A DNA stretch of 64,000 nt. Origin: Providencia sneebia DSM 19967. Its GTDB lineage: Bacteria > Pseudomonadota > Gammaproteobacteria > Enterobacterales > Enterobacteriaceae. Positions 1 through 9,321 of the stretch are shown in pieces; the first letter of the stretch is position 1, and the number at the start of each line of letters is the position of its first letter. The stretch spans positions 1,838,310 to 1,902,309 of the forward strand of contig NZ_CM001773.1 in the NCBI RefSeq assembly GCF_000314895.2, written 5' to 3'. A program made the translations under genes and the position numbers. The notes under the pieces were generated by a model. It did not search any database, was not told the origin of the DNA, and worked only from the letters and a program-made list of their open reading frames with translations.

Positions 1-391
1 TTTTGTTTATGAATATAAAATATTTTTTATGATTAAAATAAATGATGTGTTATCGCGAAAAAAATAAACATAAGTACCTTGAATAGTTGAGCATGAAATG
101 CATAATAAATATCGTCTAATTTTGATATCAGTCAGTTTCAACATTCACTAGACTGCTTGTTTTTAGATATTGTTGTAATTATATGGAAAATATAGCTTAT
201 TTAAGGTTTTAATATAGTGTCTTTTTACTATTAACTTGATGTTTATTTAATTAATTATATGAAAAAGTAACGTAGGCTAGTTATCTAGCGATATCTTTAT
301 TTTATTTAGAAGTTAGGATATAGGAAAATATTTAAACATTATGTCTGTTTTTTTAACTGCATATGTAGATAATATTTGAAAAGGAAAAATA
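1..391. other. Non-coding leader upstream of flhD
   Basis: No convincing gene is visible. The stretch is very AT-rich and leads into flhD, whose ribosome binding site AAGGA lies about 7 bases before its ATG. Long leaders carrying several regulatory sites are usual upstream of flhDC in enterobacteria, but I could not identify a CRP, Fur or H-NS site with confidence. Confidence 0.5.
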
Positions 392-742
392 ATGAGCTCA
401 ACGAATGATTTTCTGAAGCATATATATGATATTAATCTTTCATATTTACTACTCGCTCAAAAATTGATTGCTCAAGAAAAAGCATCAGCCATGTTTCGAC
501 TTGGTATTTCTGATGCTATGGCAACGACGCTAGCTGCTCTATCTTTACCACAATTAGTTAAGTTGGCAGAAACGAATCAACTTATTTGTCAATTTAGATT
601 TCAAAATAGTAACACGATAGAGACCTTAACGCGTGACTCAAGGGTAGATGAATTACAGCAAATTCATACGGGGATTTTATTATCAACACATTTATTGCAA
701 ATGAATAAAGCAAGCGATGATGAAATAGAGAGAAAAAGATGA
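392..742 (+). CDS. flhD: Flagellar master regulator subunit FlhD
   Basis: FlhD forms the FlhD4C2 activator that switches on class II flagellar operons with sigma-70. The product has 116 residues, the normal FlhD length, and keeps recognisable FlhD text such as [13 protein letters not shown] near the start and [16 protein letters not shown] in the middle. The start ATG follows AAGGA. Its TGA stop overlaps the flhC ATG (ATGA), so the two are translationally coupled as in other enterobacteria. The identification is strong from both sequence and position. Confidence 0.96.
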   Translation: MSSTNDFLKHIYDINLSYLLLAQKLIAQEKASAMFRLGISDAMATTLAALSLPQLVKLAETNQLICQFRFQNSNTIETLTRDSRVDELQQIHTGILLSTHLLQMNKASDDEIERKR

Positions 743-1329
743 GTAGCTTAGCTGAAAAAAGTATTATTAAAGAAGCTAGTGATATCTGTCTTGCGATGGA
801 ATTAATTTCTCTAGGAGCTCGTCTTCAAATGTTGGAAAGTGAAACACGAATTAGTCGAGGAAGATTAATTCGTTTATATAAAGAATTGAGAGGGTGTCCA
901 CCGCCAAAAGGAATGTTAACATTTTCAACGGATTGGTTTATGACCTGGAAACATAATATTCATTCATCTATGTTTTATAATGCTTACCAGTTCTTAATCA
1001 ATACTGGATATTGTGTTGGTATTGATGCTATTTTAAAAGCATATAAACTTTATATTGAACAATGTATTCCTGGTGGTAATGAAGAACCATTATTAGCATT
1101 AACTCGAGCATGGACTTTAGTTCGATTTGTTGATAGCGGTATGTTGCAAAGTTCTATATGTTGTGGTTGTGAAGGTTTTTTTATTACTTATGCCCATATT
1201 CCTCAAAATAGTTTTACTTGTAGTTTGTGCAACCCCCCATCTCGTGCAATAAAAAAACGTAAACTTTCCGAGCATCTAGCCGATATTACGCTATATCGTC
1301 ATGATGGCATTACTAAAGCGGTAATGTAA
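739..1329 (+). CDS. flhC: Flagellar master regulator subunit FlhC
   Basis: FlhC is the DNA-binding partner of FlhD. The 196-residue product carries the family's four zinc-binding cysteines in the C-terminal part, seen as CCGCEG (about residues 141-146) and CSLC (about 161-164), followed by a basic tail. It overlaps flhD by four bases. The last 70 bases of the gene contain a sigma-28 promoter that should serve motA, so this coding sequence doubles as regulatory DNA. Confidence 0.96.
   Translation: MSSLAEKSIIKEASDICLAMELISLGARLQMLESETRISRGRLIRLYKELRGCPPPKGMLTFSTDWFMTWKHNIHSSMFYNAYQFLINTGYCVGIDAILKAYKLYIEQCIPGGNEEPLLALTRAWTLVRFVDSGMLQSSICCGCEGFFITYAHIPQNSFTCSLCNPPSRAIKKRKLSEHLADITLYRHDGITKAVM
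1260..1286 (+). promoter_or_regulatory. Sigma-28 (FliA) promoter for motAB, inside flhC
   Basis: TAAA at 1260-1263, exactly 15 bases, then GCCGATAT at 1279-1286. The sigma-28 consensus is TAAA-N15-GCCGATAA, so seven of the eight -10 bases match. The promoter points to motA, about 140 bases downstream. Confidence 0.8.
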
Positions 1330-1427
1330 TTGGATTAATTTGGTAAATAGGTAATAACACCATCTATTCATCCTAATAAATTCCCTTTGACTGCCATCTT
1401 TTACATTTCTGAGTTGAAGGGAATACT

Positions 1428-2309
1428 GTGTTAATACTTATAGGATATATGATTATTGTAGGAGCCGTTCTTGGGGGATATTTAATGGTAGGAGGTTATC
1501 TTGGTGCACTTTATCAACCAGGTGAGTTTCTTATTATTTTAGGAGCAGGCTTTGGAGCATTTATTGTTGGAAATAGTGGTAAATCAATTATCGCATTAGG
1601 CAAAATTCTTCCCTATTTATTTCATCGATCATCTTATAACAAATTAATGTATATGGATCTCATGGCGTTATTATTTCAATTATTGAATAAGGTACGTCAA
1701 GATGGATTATTGACTCTCGAAAAAGAGATTGAAAATCCACGAATAAGCACTATTTTCTTGCAATATCCTCGAATATTAAAGGATAAGACTATCTTAACTT
1801 TTGTTATTGATTATTTACGTATTATGGTAAGCAATAATCTTCAATGTCATGAAATTGAAGTATTAATGGATGAAGAATTAGAAACATTTCGTCAGGAAAG
1901 TGAAGTTCCAGCATTAAGCCTTAATCAGATTGGAGATTCAATGCCTGCTTTTGGTATTGTTGCCGCTGTTTTGGGAATGGTTAATGCATTAGGTTCGGCA
2001 GATCGGCCAGCAGCAGAATTAGGCGGCTTAATTGCTCATGCAATGGTGGGAACCTTACTTGGGATATTAATTGCATATGGTTTTATTCTCCCATTAGTTG
2101 CTTTGATTCGCTTGCGAAGTAGTGAACAGTTAAAAATGCAAGAATGTATCAAGGTAACCTTTCTCTCTGCATTACAAGGATACGCGCCACAAATAGCAGT
2201 AGAGTTTGGCCGAAAAATTCTCTATAGCTCAGATCGCCCCTCTTTTCTTGAATTAGAAAATAAAGTTCGTGAAGTGAGAAAGTCTTCATCTACACAGAAA
2301 GAGAAATAA
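1428..2309 (+). CDS. motA: Flagellar motor stator protein MotA
   Basis: MotA is the inner-membrane stator subunit that couples proton flow to rotor torque. The 293-residue protein aligns throughout with E. coli MotA as I recall it: N-terminal helices (GYLGALYQPGEF), the cytoplasmic loop with MDLMALLFQLL, the conserved proline region VPALSLNQIGDSMPAFGIV and the segment ALGSADRPAAELGG. It starts with GTG at 1428, preceded by GAAGGGAA. It lies 98 bases after flhC and 7 bases before motB, and should be class III, driven by the sigma-28 site inside flhC. Confidence 0.96.
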   Translation: MLILIGYMIIVGAVLGGYLMVGGYLGALYQPGEFLIILGAGFGAFIVGNSGKSIIALGKILPYLFHRSSYNKLMYMDLMALLFQLLNKVRQDGLLTLEKEIENPRISTIFLQYPRILKDKTILTFVIDYLRIMVSNNLQCHEIEVLMDEELETFRQESEVPALSLNQIGDSMPAFGIVAAVLGMVNALGSADRPAAELGGLIAHAMVGTLLGILIAYGFILPLVALIRLRSSEQLKMQECIKVTFLSALQGYAPQIAVEFGRKILYSSDRPSFLELENKVREVRKSSSTQKEK

Positions 2310-2316
2310 TCGTTCA

Positions 2317-3189
2317 ATGAAAGTAAATCCTGAAAGCATAATTCGTATTAGAAAGCGCGTTGGTCGCCATAGCCACTATCATTCTGGTTCTTGGAAAATA
2401 GCTTATGCTGATTTTATGACAGCAATGATGGCTTTTTTTTTAGTTATGTGGCTTATTTCAATCTCTAGCCCACAACAATTAACACAATTAGCAGAATATT
2501 TTCGAACTCCATTAAGAACTGCTATTAATTCGGGTAGCCAAAGTGGTGATTCGATTAACCCAACCCCTGCCGCTGGAAAAGATATTATTTTTCGAGATAG
2601 TAGAACTTTAGTTGAAATAAACGATCATAAAAGTAAACAGAAAAAGTATCATTTCGAAAGATTAAAAAAATCTTTAAATCAAGCAATCTTATCTGATCCG
2701 CGCTTAAATCGGTTAAAGCCACATTTATTTATTGATATTGTGGATGAAGGGTTGCGTCTTCAAATAGTTGATAGTGTAAATCGTCCTATGTTTATGATCG
2801 GGTCAGCCCAAGTTGAGCCTTATATGCGGGATATTTTACATGCTATAGCACCGCTTCTTAATGCTGTACCAAATAAAATAAGCCTTTCGGGTCATACAGA
2901 TGATTTACCTTATATAAATGAGAAAAATTACAGTAATTGGGAATTATCAGTAGATAGAGCAAATACATCACGACGTGAATTGATTATTGGAGGATTAAAC
3001 CCTCAAAAAATTCTGAGGGTGGTGGGGATGGCCTCAAGTGTTCATCTAGATAAGAATAATGGTTTATCGCCAATTAACAGGCGTATTAGTATTATAGTGC
3101 TGAGTGATATTGAAGAAAAACAACTGTTGCATGAATTTGAAAATGAAGTACTGCTAAATGAAATATCAGGAAGTCGCAGTATTGAATAA
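2317..3189 (+). CDS. motB: Flagellar motor stator protein MotB
   Basis: MotB anchors the stator to peptidoglycan and supplies the proton-accepting aspartate. The N-terminal segment has the single membrane helix with WKIAYADFMTAMMAFF, where the aspartate of YADF is the expected proton carrier. Residues from about 190 onward form the OmpA-like peptidoglycan-binding domain (ISLSGHTDDLPY, NWELSVDRANTSRR). At 290 residues it is a little shorter than E. coli MotB (308). In E. coli cheA follows motB; here the next gene is flhB. Confidence 0.95.
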   Translation: MKVNPESIIRIRKRVGRHSHYHSGSWKIAYADFMTAMMAFFLVMWLISISSPQQLTQLAEYFRTPLRTAINSGSQSGDSINPTPAAGKDIIFRDSRTLVEINDHKSKQKKYHFERLKKSLNQAILSDPRLNRLKPHLFIDIVDEGLRLQIVDSVNRPMFMIGSAQVEPYMRDILHAIAPLLNAVPNKISLSGHTDDLPYINEKNYSNWELSVDRANTSRRELIIGGLNPQKILRVVGMASSVHLDKNNGLSPINRRISIIVLSDIEEKQLLHEFENEVLLNEISGSRSIE

Positions 3190-3437
3190 TCTATTATAGA
3201 TTTCAGTTCACGGTATTTTTTTCTATGTCTATTTATCAATAAGTTCATGATTTCTATGAAATATATCTATATCATTATAATGTGGCTTTAATCTGAAAAT
3301 TATTTTTATAAATCTGGTAATGGAGGTTTAATAACAGAATAACATTTGTAATTTTTATTTATTTCCTGCCATTGTTTTTTTGACATTCTGTCATGCTATT
3401 GCACAAGTACCACTGTTTTATTAAACAAGGAAACTTT

Positions 3438-4588
3438 GTGTCGGATGAAAGTGATGTAGAAAAAACAGAAGAACCTACCCCCCAAAAAAACAAAAAGCAA
3501 AAGATGATGGACAAATAGTACGCTCAAGAGAGCTGAATTCATTAATTATGATGTTTTCTGGTACTGGCTTTATATGGATCAATACCGATACGTTGGCTGG
3601 TGAATTACAGAAAATTTTTCGACATAGTTTTATTTTTGATGGGCGTACAATACAAAATAGTTTATTGATGACAAGCTATTTTAGTCAGATGGTAATTGAT
3701 GCACTTTTGGCTTTATTTCCTCTCATTGGCGGATTAGCCATCGTTGGTATATCTGCGTCCTCTTTAGTAGGGGGACTCATATTTAATACTAAACTGATTA
3801 AATTGGATGGAAAAAAACTTGATTTAATAAAAGGATTAAAACGAATTTTTTCTATTAATGCTCTTTCTGAATTATTTAAAACAATATTGAAATTATTATG
3901 TGTTGGCTTAGGTTTAATGATTTTTATATGGCAAAACGGTTTATCATTTTTGCATTTAATCATGGAGCCACCTGAAATAGCACTAGGTCACGTTTTTAAT
4001 AAAGTAATTTATGTCAGTTATTTAATTATATTTTTATTGATTCCTATGGTTGCATTTGATGTTTTTTACCAACTTCGCGCTCACTTAAAAAAGCTTCGTA
4101 TGAGTCGCCAAGAAATTAAAGATGAATTTAAACAACAAGAAGGTGATCCACAATTAAAAGCAAAGATACGGCAGCAACAACGCGCTATAGCACATCGTCG
4201 TATGATGGCTGATGTTCCATATGCCGATGTGATAATAACGAATCCAACTCATTATGCGGTAGCGCTGAAATATGATGATAAAAAAATGGAAGTTCCTAAA
4301 GTACTTGCAAAAGGCGCGGGATTAATTGCACAGCGTATAAAAGAAATTGGTGTAGAACAAAGAATATCCCAGCTTGAAGCACCACCACTTGCACGCGCAT
4401 TGTACCGGCATACTGAAGTTGGTCAGAATATTCCTGTCGCTTTGTATGCTGCTGTTGCAGAAGTATTAGCATGGGTTTACCAATTACGTCGCTGGCGTCG
4501 TGAAGGTGGTCTCAAACCAAGAAAACCGAAAAAATTACCCGTACCACCTATATTAGATTTTATTGGAGATAATAATTGCGATGGTTAA
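3438..4588 (+). pseudogene. flhB: Export gate protein FlhB, apparent one-base frameshift near the start
   Basis: FlhB is the substrate-specificity switch of the flagellar type III export gate. The coding sequence starts at GTG 3438 (AAGGA six bases upstream) with SDESDVEKTEEPTP, matching the E. coli start SDESDDKTEAPTP. After a C6 run (3478-3483) and A7 run (3484-3490) this frame soon stops at TAG. The rest, from KAKDDGQIVRSRELNSL to the end, continues in the -1 frame. It includes the autocleavage motif NPTH (in IITNPTHYAVALKY) and four membrane helices. Adding one base gives 383 residues against 382 in E. coli. The open part alone could start at ATG 3548, but that would lose a conserved N-terminus. 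Sequencing error, mutation and slippage are all possible. Confidence 0.88.
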
Positions 4589-6677
4589 TTTGGCGACATT
4601 ACTAAAAATACCAAAAAATGTACAAAGTACACAATGGCAAATTCTTGCAGGACCCATTCTAATTCTACTTATATTATCAATGATGGTATTGCCGTTACCG
4701 GCATTTATTTTAGATTTACTTTTTACCTTTAATATTGCGTTATCCATCATGGTGTTATTGGTTGCTATGTTTACTAAGCGAACGCTTGATTTTGCAGCTT
4801 TCCCGACCATTTTACTTTTTGCTACTTTATTACGCTTGTCGCTAAACGTTGCATCTACCCGAATTATTTTACTTGATGGGCATAATGGATCAGCAGCGGC
4901 AGGGAGAGTTGTTGAAGCATTTGGTCATTTTCTTGTGGGGGGGAACTTTGCAATTGGCATTGTGGTTTTTATCATTTTAGTTTTGATTAATTTTATGGTC
5001 ATTACCAAAGGGGCGGGCCGTATAGCTGAAGTAGGGGCTCGATTTGTATTAGATGGTATGCCAGGCAAGCAAATGGCGATTGATGCAGATTTGAATGCTG
5101 GAATCATTAATGAAAATGAAGCTAAAAAAAGACGAGTTGAAGTCACTCAAGAAGCTGATTTTTATGGCTCTATGGATGGTGCAAGTAAATTTGTTCGTGG
5201 CGATGCTATTGCAGGGATCATGATTATGGTGATTAATGTGGTAGGCGGTTTAATTATTGGTGTGGGTCAACATGATTTGACTTTAGGTGATGCAACGAGT
5301 GCTTATACTTTACTTACCATTGGGGATGGTTTAGTGGCTCAAATACCCGCATTGATTATCTCGACAGCAGCAGGTGTGATTGTTACACGCGTTGCGACTG
5401 ATGAAGATGTAGGCGAACAGATGGTTAGCCAATTATTTAATAACCCAAGAGTAATGTGGCTGAGTGCAGGTGTTTTAGGATTAATTGGTTTGATCCCCGG
5501 AATGCCAAATTTTGTTTTTTTACTTTTCACTGCTGTGCTAGCAGGACTTGGCTGGTATTTACTCCAGAAAACGCAATATTCAAACAATTTATCTGCTGAA
5601 GTTCAGGAAAACGTATTTCAAGAAGCGAATAAGATGGTTGAAGCAACATGGGAGGATGTGCAGTTAGAAGATGTGCTGGCAATGGAAGTTGGGTATCGCT
5701 TGATCCCGTTGGTAGACAATGATCAGCAAGGTGAACTTCTTGGGCGTATTCGCGGGTTGAGAAAAAAATTCGCAAAAGATATTGGTTATTTACCTCCAGT
5801 GATACATATCTGTGATAACTTGGAATTATCACCTTGCGAATATAGAATATTAATTAAAGGTGCTGAGGTTGGTCGTGGCGAAGTTCAGCCAGAGCGAATG
5901 TTAGCAATCGACCCTGGAAATGCCATTGGTACATTAGATGGTGATATGACAAATGAGCCAACATTTGGTTTACCAGCAATATGGATTGATGAAGATTATT
6001 TAGAACAAGCACAAACTCAAGGCTATACAGTTGTTTCAGCTAGCACAGCGATAGCCACGCACTTTAATCAAATCTTATTAAAAAATTCAAGTATTTTATT
6101 TGGGCGTCAAGAAGCACAAATGCTGTATGAGAGAGTCAAAAAAGAGCTGCCAAAATTATCTGATGATTTAATACCAGACATAATTTCACTTTCAACTTTG
6201 CACCGTGTATTACAAAACCTATTAAATGAAGATATTCCTATTCGTGATATGCGCACGATTCTGGAAACATTAATAGAAATGGTGGGTGAAAATGGCGAAA
6301 ATAAACAGATTGATTATTTAACGGCACAAGTGCGGATTGCACTTGGAAGATCCATTACACAACAATTGTTTGGTAATGAGCAAGAATATCAAGTCATTGG
6401 GCTGGATACTTGTCTTGAGACAATTTTATTACAGGCTACTAAAAATGGCGGTGCTATTGAGCCAAATTTAGCAAATTTAATTCAAGTGCAAATTGAAGAA
6501 GCGATTAGCCATCAAGAGACGATTTGCGCTTCGGTAGTATTAGTTGTGCATCATGAATTACGCTTGTTATTATCACGATTTTTACGACGTACTTTGCCAC
6601 AATTAGCTGTCATATCTTATCTAGAATTAAATAGTCATTGTAAAATTAAGATCACATCACTCATCAAAGGTGAATAA
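4581..6677 (+). CDS. flhA: Flagellar export gate protein FlhA
   Basis: FlhA is the large polytopic export-gate subunit; its cytoplasmic domain docks chaperone-substrate complexes. I chose ATG 4581 because the protein then starts MVNLATLLKIP, parallel to E. coli MSNLAAMLRLP; upstream in-frame extension uses only a TTG. It is 698 residues against 692 in E. coli. The N-terminal half has about eight membrane helices and the FHIPEP-family signature around GRIAEVGARFVLDGMPGKQM. The cytoplasmic C-terminal half starts after about residue 325. The gene overlaps the flhB end by eight bases. Confidence 0.96.
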   Translation: MVNLATLLKIPKNVQSTQWQILAGPILILLILSMMVLPLPAFILDLLFTFNIALSIMVLLVAMFTKRTLDFAAFPTILLFATLLRLSLNVASTRIILLDGHNGSAAAGRVVEAFGHFLVGGNFAIGIVVFIILVLINFMVITKGAGRIAEVGARFVLDGMPGKQMAIDADLNAGIINENEAKKRRVEVTQEADFYGSMDGASKFVRGDAIAGIMIMVINVVGGLIIGVGQHDLTLGDATSAYTLLTIGDGLVAQIPALIISTAAGVIVTRVATDEDVGEQMVSQLFNNPRVMWLSAGVLGLIGLIPGMPNFVFLLFTAVLAGLGWYLLQKTQYSNNLSAEVQENVFQEANKMVEATWEDVQLEDVLAMEVGYRLIPLVDNDQQGELLGRIRGLRKKFAKDIGYLPPVIHICDNLELSPCEYRILIKGAEVGRGEVQPERMLAIDPGNAIGTLDGDMTNEPTFGLPAIWIDEDYLEQAQTQGYTVVSASTAIATHFNQILLKNSSILFGRQEAQMLYERVKKELPKLSDDLIPDIISLSTLHRVLQNLLNEDIPIRDMRTILETLIEMVGENGENKQIDYLTAQVRIALGRSITQQLFGNEQEYQVIGLDTCLETILLQATKNGGAIEPNLANLIQVQIEEAISHQETICASVVLVVHHELRLLLSRFLRRTLPQLAVISYLELNSHCKIKITSLIKGE

Positions 6678-6700
6678 CACATTATTTAATTATATTTTGT

Positions 6701-6743
6701 CCTATTTCTCTACGTTATTTTATTATTATGGTAGGGGAATAGG
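6701..6743 (+). other. RNA stem-loop after flhA
   Basis: CCTATTTCTCTAC (6701-6713) can pair over all 13 positions with GTAGGGGAATAGG (6731-6743) when two G-U pairs are allowed, around a 17-base loop. Because the wobble pairs form only in plus-strand RNA, it probably acts in the flhBA transcript. The downstream T-run is only three bases, so it is a poor intrinsic terminator. Confidence 0.45.
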
Positions 6744-6876
6744 TTTAGTCGATTACGCTTAGCAAATACTAAAAGTAGATTATTATATTTAATTATGTTT
6801 TCAATAATGATAAAATCTATTTATTATAAAAATAATTTATATGAATTTTTATATTTTAAATGAAGGAGGTATTTAT

Positions 6877-7098
6877 ATGGAAATAATAATTGATGCGGTA
6901 TTTTTTATGGGTAAAATGATAGATTGGCGTGTGTCAGTCATATTGTGTCTGTTTCTATTATGGTGTTCGCAAAAAACAATAAATAAATTTCCAAGTGTTT
7001 TGTTTTTTATTTTATCAATGGTTTTTATATTGCCGTATTTTATTGTTGGTATGAATATTTTATTTATTATGATTGTGGATACAACGTTAAGTCTTTAG
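6877..7098 (+). CDS. Small two-helix membrane protein of unknown function
   Basis: I do not recognise this 73-residue protein. The start is ATG 6877 rather than the in-frame ATG 6841, because GAAGGAGG (6862-6869) sits seven bases before 6877 and is one of the best ribosome binding sites in the window. Two hydrophobic segments are visible: residues 20-27 onward (SVILCLFLLW) and about 39-67 (VLFFILSMVFILPYFIVGMNILFIMIV). It lies between flhA and flgN, where related bacteria carry flhE, but it is not FlhE, which is a longer exported periplasmic protein. A flagellar role is only a guess from position. Confidence 0.6.
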   Translation: MEIIIDAVFFMGKMIDWRVSVILCLFLLWCSQKTINKFPSVLFFILSMVFILPYFIVGMNILFIMIVDTTLSL

Positions 7099-7158
7099 TT
7101 ATTAGCAATAACCTTTAAATGATGTCATTATCTGATGAAAATCAGGAAGTAAAAGACA

Positions 7159-7599
7159 TCAAATTGAGAAATTTTTGCCTAAAAGTGTATCAGGTTTTTC
7201 TAAACCATTAGCAGAGTATGTTGATTGGCTATGATATTTTCTCATGAGATTAATTTGTTGATGATTAAATTCCATATAGCATTTTAATATTTTATTATTT
7301 TGGGAATTTTGATTCTTAAGTGAGACAGTAATTTTTTTTATTGAGCACCATAAATTATGTAATACAGTATTTTCTTGATAAGGTTCTTGTATATTAAAGT
7401 TTTGTTCAATATGAAATCGTTTTTTTTCATTATTTTCTATAATATTAATTAATACACGTTTCTTTTCTAGCAACTCTTGGAGTTGGTTTGTCGGAGTTGG
7501 GTGTTGATTTAAAAATTCACACTCCTTTTCCATGATAAAGTAGAGAGATTGTAAATTTGTCAACTGATGTTCTAATAGATCTTGTAGATTATCGTTCAT
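7159..7599 (-). CDS. flgN: Flagellar export chaperone FlgN
   Basis: FlgN is the cytoplasmic chaperone for the hook-filament junction proteins FlgK and FlgL. The 146-residue, highly helical and polar protein starts MNDNLQDLLEHQL and has heptad-like leucines (LEKKRVLINIIENNEKK). Sequence similarity is modest, as is normal for this family. The call rests on length, composition and position directly downstream of flgM, as in all flgAMN operons. It should be transcribed from the flgM sigma-28 promoter and from readthrough of flgA. Confidence 0.88.
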   Translation of the reverse strand: MNDNLQDLLEHQLTNLQSLYFIMEKECEFLNQHPTPTNQLQELLEKKRVLINIIENNEKKRFHIEQNFNIQEPYQENTVLHNLWCSIKKITVSLKNQNSQNNKILKCYMEFNHQQINLMRKYHSQSTYSANGLEKPDTLLGKNFSI

Positions 7600-7636
7600 T
7601 TTTAATTTTAATATTTAATGTGTTATTTTATTTATG

Positions 7637-7945
7637 TTATTTTTTATGAATCAATTGTATATATTCATGAGAACTAACTACGATATTCTTAGCTATTTTT
7701 GTTGATTCTATGTGTAATGTATTACATTGAATGGCTTTTTTAAGCTGTATGATTTTATCCATGTTGATATCGCTAGGCTGAGGTTGTAATAGTTTCTTGT
7801 GTACTTCACTCAATGAAAATAGGATCTCTTTAGGGTTTTGTGTTGCTGATATTTCTTGATTTGATAAAGAAATTGCTGTTTCTTGTTTCTCACATTTAGC
7901 CTGTTTAGTTGGCATTGGTATTATTAGCGTTTGTTTGATTGTCAT
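7637..7945 (-). CDS. flgM: Anti-sigma-28 factor FlgM
   Basis: FlgM binds FliA until the hook is complete and is then exported, releasing class III transcription. The product is 102 residues against 97 in E. coli. The N-terminal half is polar and presumably disordered. The C-terminal half has the helical FliA-binding pattern (DINMDKIIQLKKAIQ, then IAKNIVVSSHEYIQL). It has its own sigma-28 promoter upstream, which gives the usual feedback loop. The sequence is diverged but the context is decisive. Confidence 0.88.
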   Translation of the reverse strand: MTIKQTLIIPMPTKQAKCEKQETAISLSNQEISATQNPKEILFSLSEVHKKLLQPQPSDINMDKIIQLKKAIQCNTLHIESTKIAKNIVVSSHEYIQLIHKK

Positions 7946-7978
7946 ACTGATTCCTAATTTAGTGGGTATTGATTGATA

Positions 7979-8005
7979 TTATCGGCAATACAAAATATTT
8001 CTTTA
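7979..8005 (-). promoter_or_regulatory. Sigma-28 promoter for flgM-flgN
   Basis: On the minus strand TAAA (8005-8002), 15 bases, then GCCGATAA (7986-7979): a perfect match to the consensus. It sits in the flgA-flgM gap, 34 bases before flgM. Confidence 0.85.
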
Positions 8006-8024
8006 ATTAATTTTTTATTATTAG

Positions 8025-8681
8025 TTATTTTATTGTGATCATCACGCTACCATTTTCCAGTGCTTTACCATGAATAGTTTGGCCATTTAGCAACAAAATA
8101 CGAATATCATCCCCTAATTTTGCATTACTCATTGCACGTCCTTCATATTTTACAGAAAAATTATTCCCATTTACGAAAACATATACTAATTGGCCCGACT
8201 TAATTGCCCAGGGTTTACGAAATAGAGAATGGGTTAATATCTGATCTGAGTAAATTTTTTGTAGTGTAATGTCGCCTTGTAGGCTCATTTTATTGATAAC
8301 AACATTATCAGGTAATTGATGTAATAATCCTTTTTTCTCTATAAGATCAGCTAATTGAATAGCTTTATTCCGCTCAATATTATGTGCAGCAACATAATAA
8401 CCAGTGGTGACATTTACAGCAAGTTGTATAAATTGTGTTTGCTTATCACATTGAACAGGTAAAGAAATTGTCCCAGCAAAGCGTCTACCTATAGGTGAAA
8501 GTATTTTAGGCTTTTCACATTTAGGCCAATATGCTTTTGATGTATTGATAGTAACAGATACTTGATAAGGTGCAGGATATATTTTATGAAAATAATCATT
8601 AATATATTCCGATAATGAAGACTCTACTATTGAAGAGAAGAATAATAAATTAAAAAACAACGGAATATAAAAATATTTCAT
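8025..8681 (-). CDS. flgA: P-ring assembly chaperone FlgA
   Basis: FlgA is a periplasmic chaperone needed to assemble FlgI into the P ring. The 218-residue product opens with an export signal (MKYFYIPLFFNLLFFSSIV). It contains an SAF-like central segment (GYYVAAHNIERNKAIQLADLIEK) and the conserved C-terminal part LFRKPWAIKSGQLVYVFVNG with GRAMSNAKLGDDIR. It is divergent from flgB across a 222-base gap that should hold FlhDC-dependent promoters for both. Confidence 0.93.
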   Translation of the reverse strand: MKYFYIPLFFNLLFFSSIVESSLSEYINDYFHKIYPAPYQVSVTINTSKAYWPKCEKPKILSPIGRRFAGTISLPVQCDKQTQFIQLAVNVTTGYYVAAHNIERNKAIQLADLIEKKGLLHQLPDNVVINKMSLQGDITLQKIYSDQILTHSLFRKPWAIKSGQLVYVFVNGNNFSVKYEGRAMSNAKLGDDIRILLLNGQTIHGKALENGSVMITIK

Positions 8682-8903
8682 ATCATTTTTTTATCTGCAA
8701 AGTTCTATTTAGATATATACTACTTGTCTATTACATAATGAATTGACTAAATAAGTTAATTATTTTGTTGTTATCTTGTCATTAGTTTTTTTATTTCACT
8801 GATATCATTCGAACATGATGTATTAGATGGTTATATTTTAGTAAATATTCAGTGTTATTATTTTTTAGACGAATTTAAAAGTAAAAAGTTATTAAGGAGG
8901 GGT

Positions 8904-9317
8904 ATGATTGATAAGTTGAACTCTATATTTACTTTTCAGCAAAAAGCATTATCTATACGAGAAGTTCAGCAGGCTGTATTAGCATCCAATATTGCGAATG
9001 CAGATACACCCGGTTATCAATCTCGTGCTATTGATTTTAATCATCAATTAAAACAAGTAATACACCATAATATGATAAACAAGAAAAGTCGTTCTCTTAC
9101 CATTACGAATAAAAGTCATATTGAAAGGCAAGGAACATATTTAACATTTTTTGATCTCAAATATCGAGTTCCTTATCAAACTGCTATGGATGGAAATACT
9201 GTTGATATGGATATTGAACGTAGTCATCTTCTCGATAATACCTTGAAATATCAAGCTGACCTGACATTCATTAATAATCATATTAAAAATATGCAATCTG
9301 TTTTACAGCAAGGATAA
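8904..9317 (+). CDS. flgB: Proximal rod protein FlgB
   Basis: FlgB forms part of the proximal rod. The 137-residue product has the rod/hook N-terminal signature ASNIANADTPGYQSRAIDF and the C-terminal helix with NTLKYQADLTFINNHIKNM. A strong AAGGAGGGG precedes the ATG at a short spacing. It is the first gene of the flgBCDEFGHIJ operon and is normally a class II gene. Confidence 0.96.
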   Translation: MIDKLNSIFTFQQKALSIREVQQAVLASNIANADTPGYQSRAIDFNHQLKQVIHHNMINKKSRSLTITNKSHIERQGTYLTFFDLKYRVPYQTAMDGNTVDMDIERSHLLDNTLKYQADLTFINNHIKNMQSVLQQG

Positions 9318-9321
9318 ATGA

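Noticed and set aside
288..312. A possible sigma-28 site upstream of flhD (TAAC, 15 bases, AGCGATAT)
   Set aside because: Three mismatches to the consensus, and flhDC is class I in the enterobacterial hierarchy, so I consider it chance.
3485..3491. Calling flhB a proven programmed frameshift
   Set aside because: A AAA AAC in phase is suggestive, but there is no visible stimulatory structure, a simple missing base explains it equally well, and two other genes show similar lesions.
6841..7098. That the small gene after flhA could be flhE
   Set aside because: FlhE is a longer exported periplasmic protein; this one is 73 residues with two membrane segments and no matching motif.
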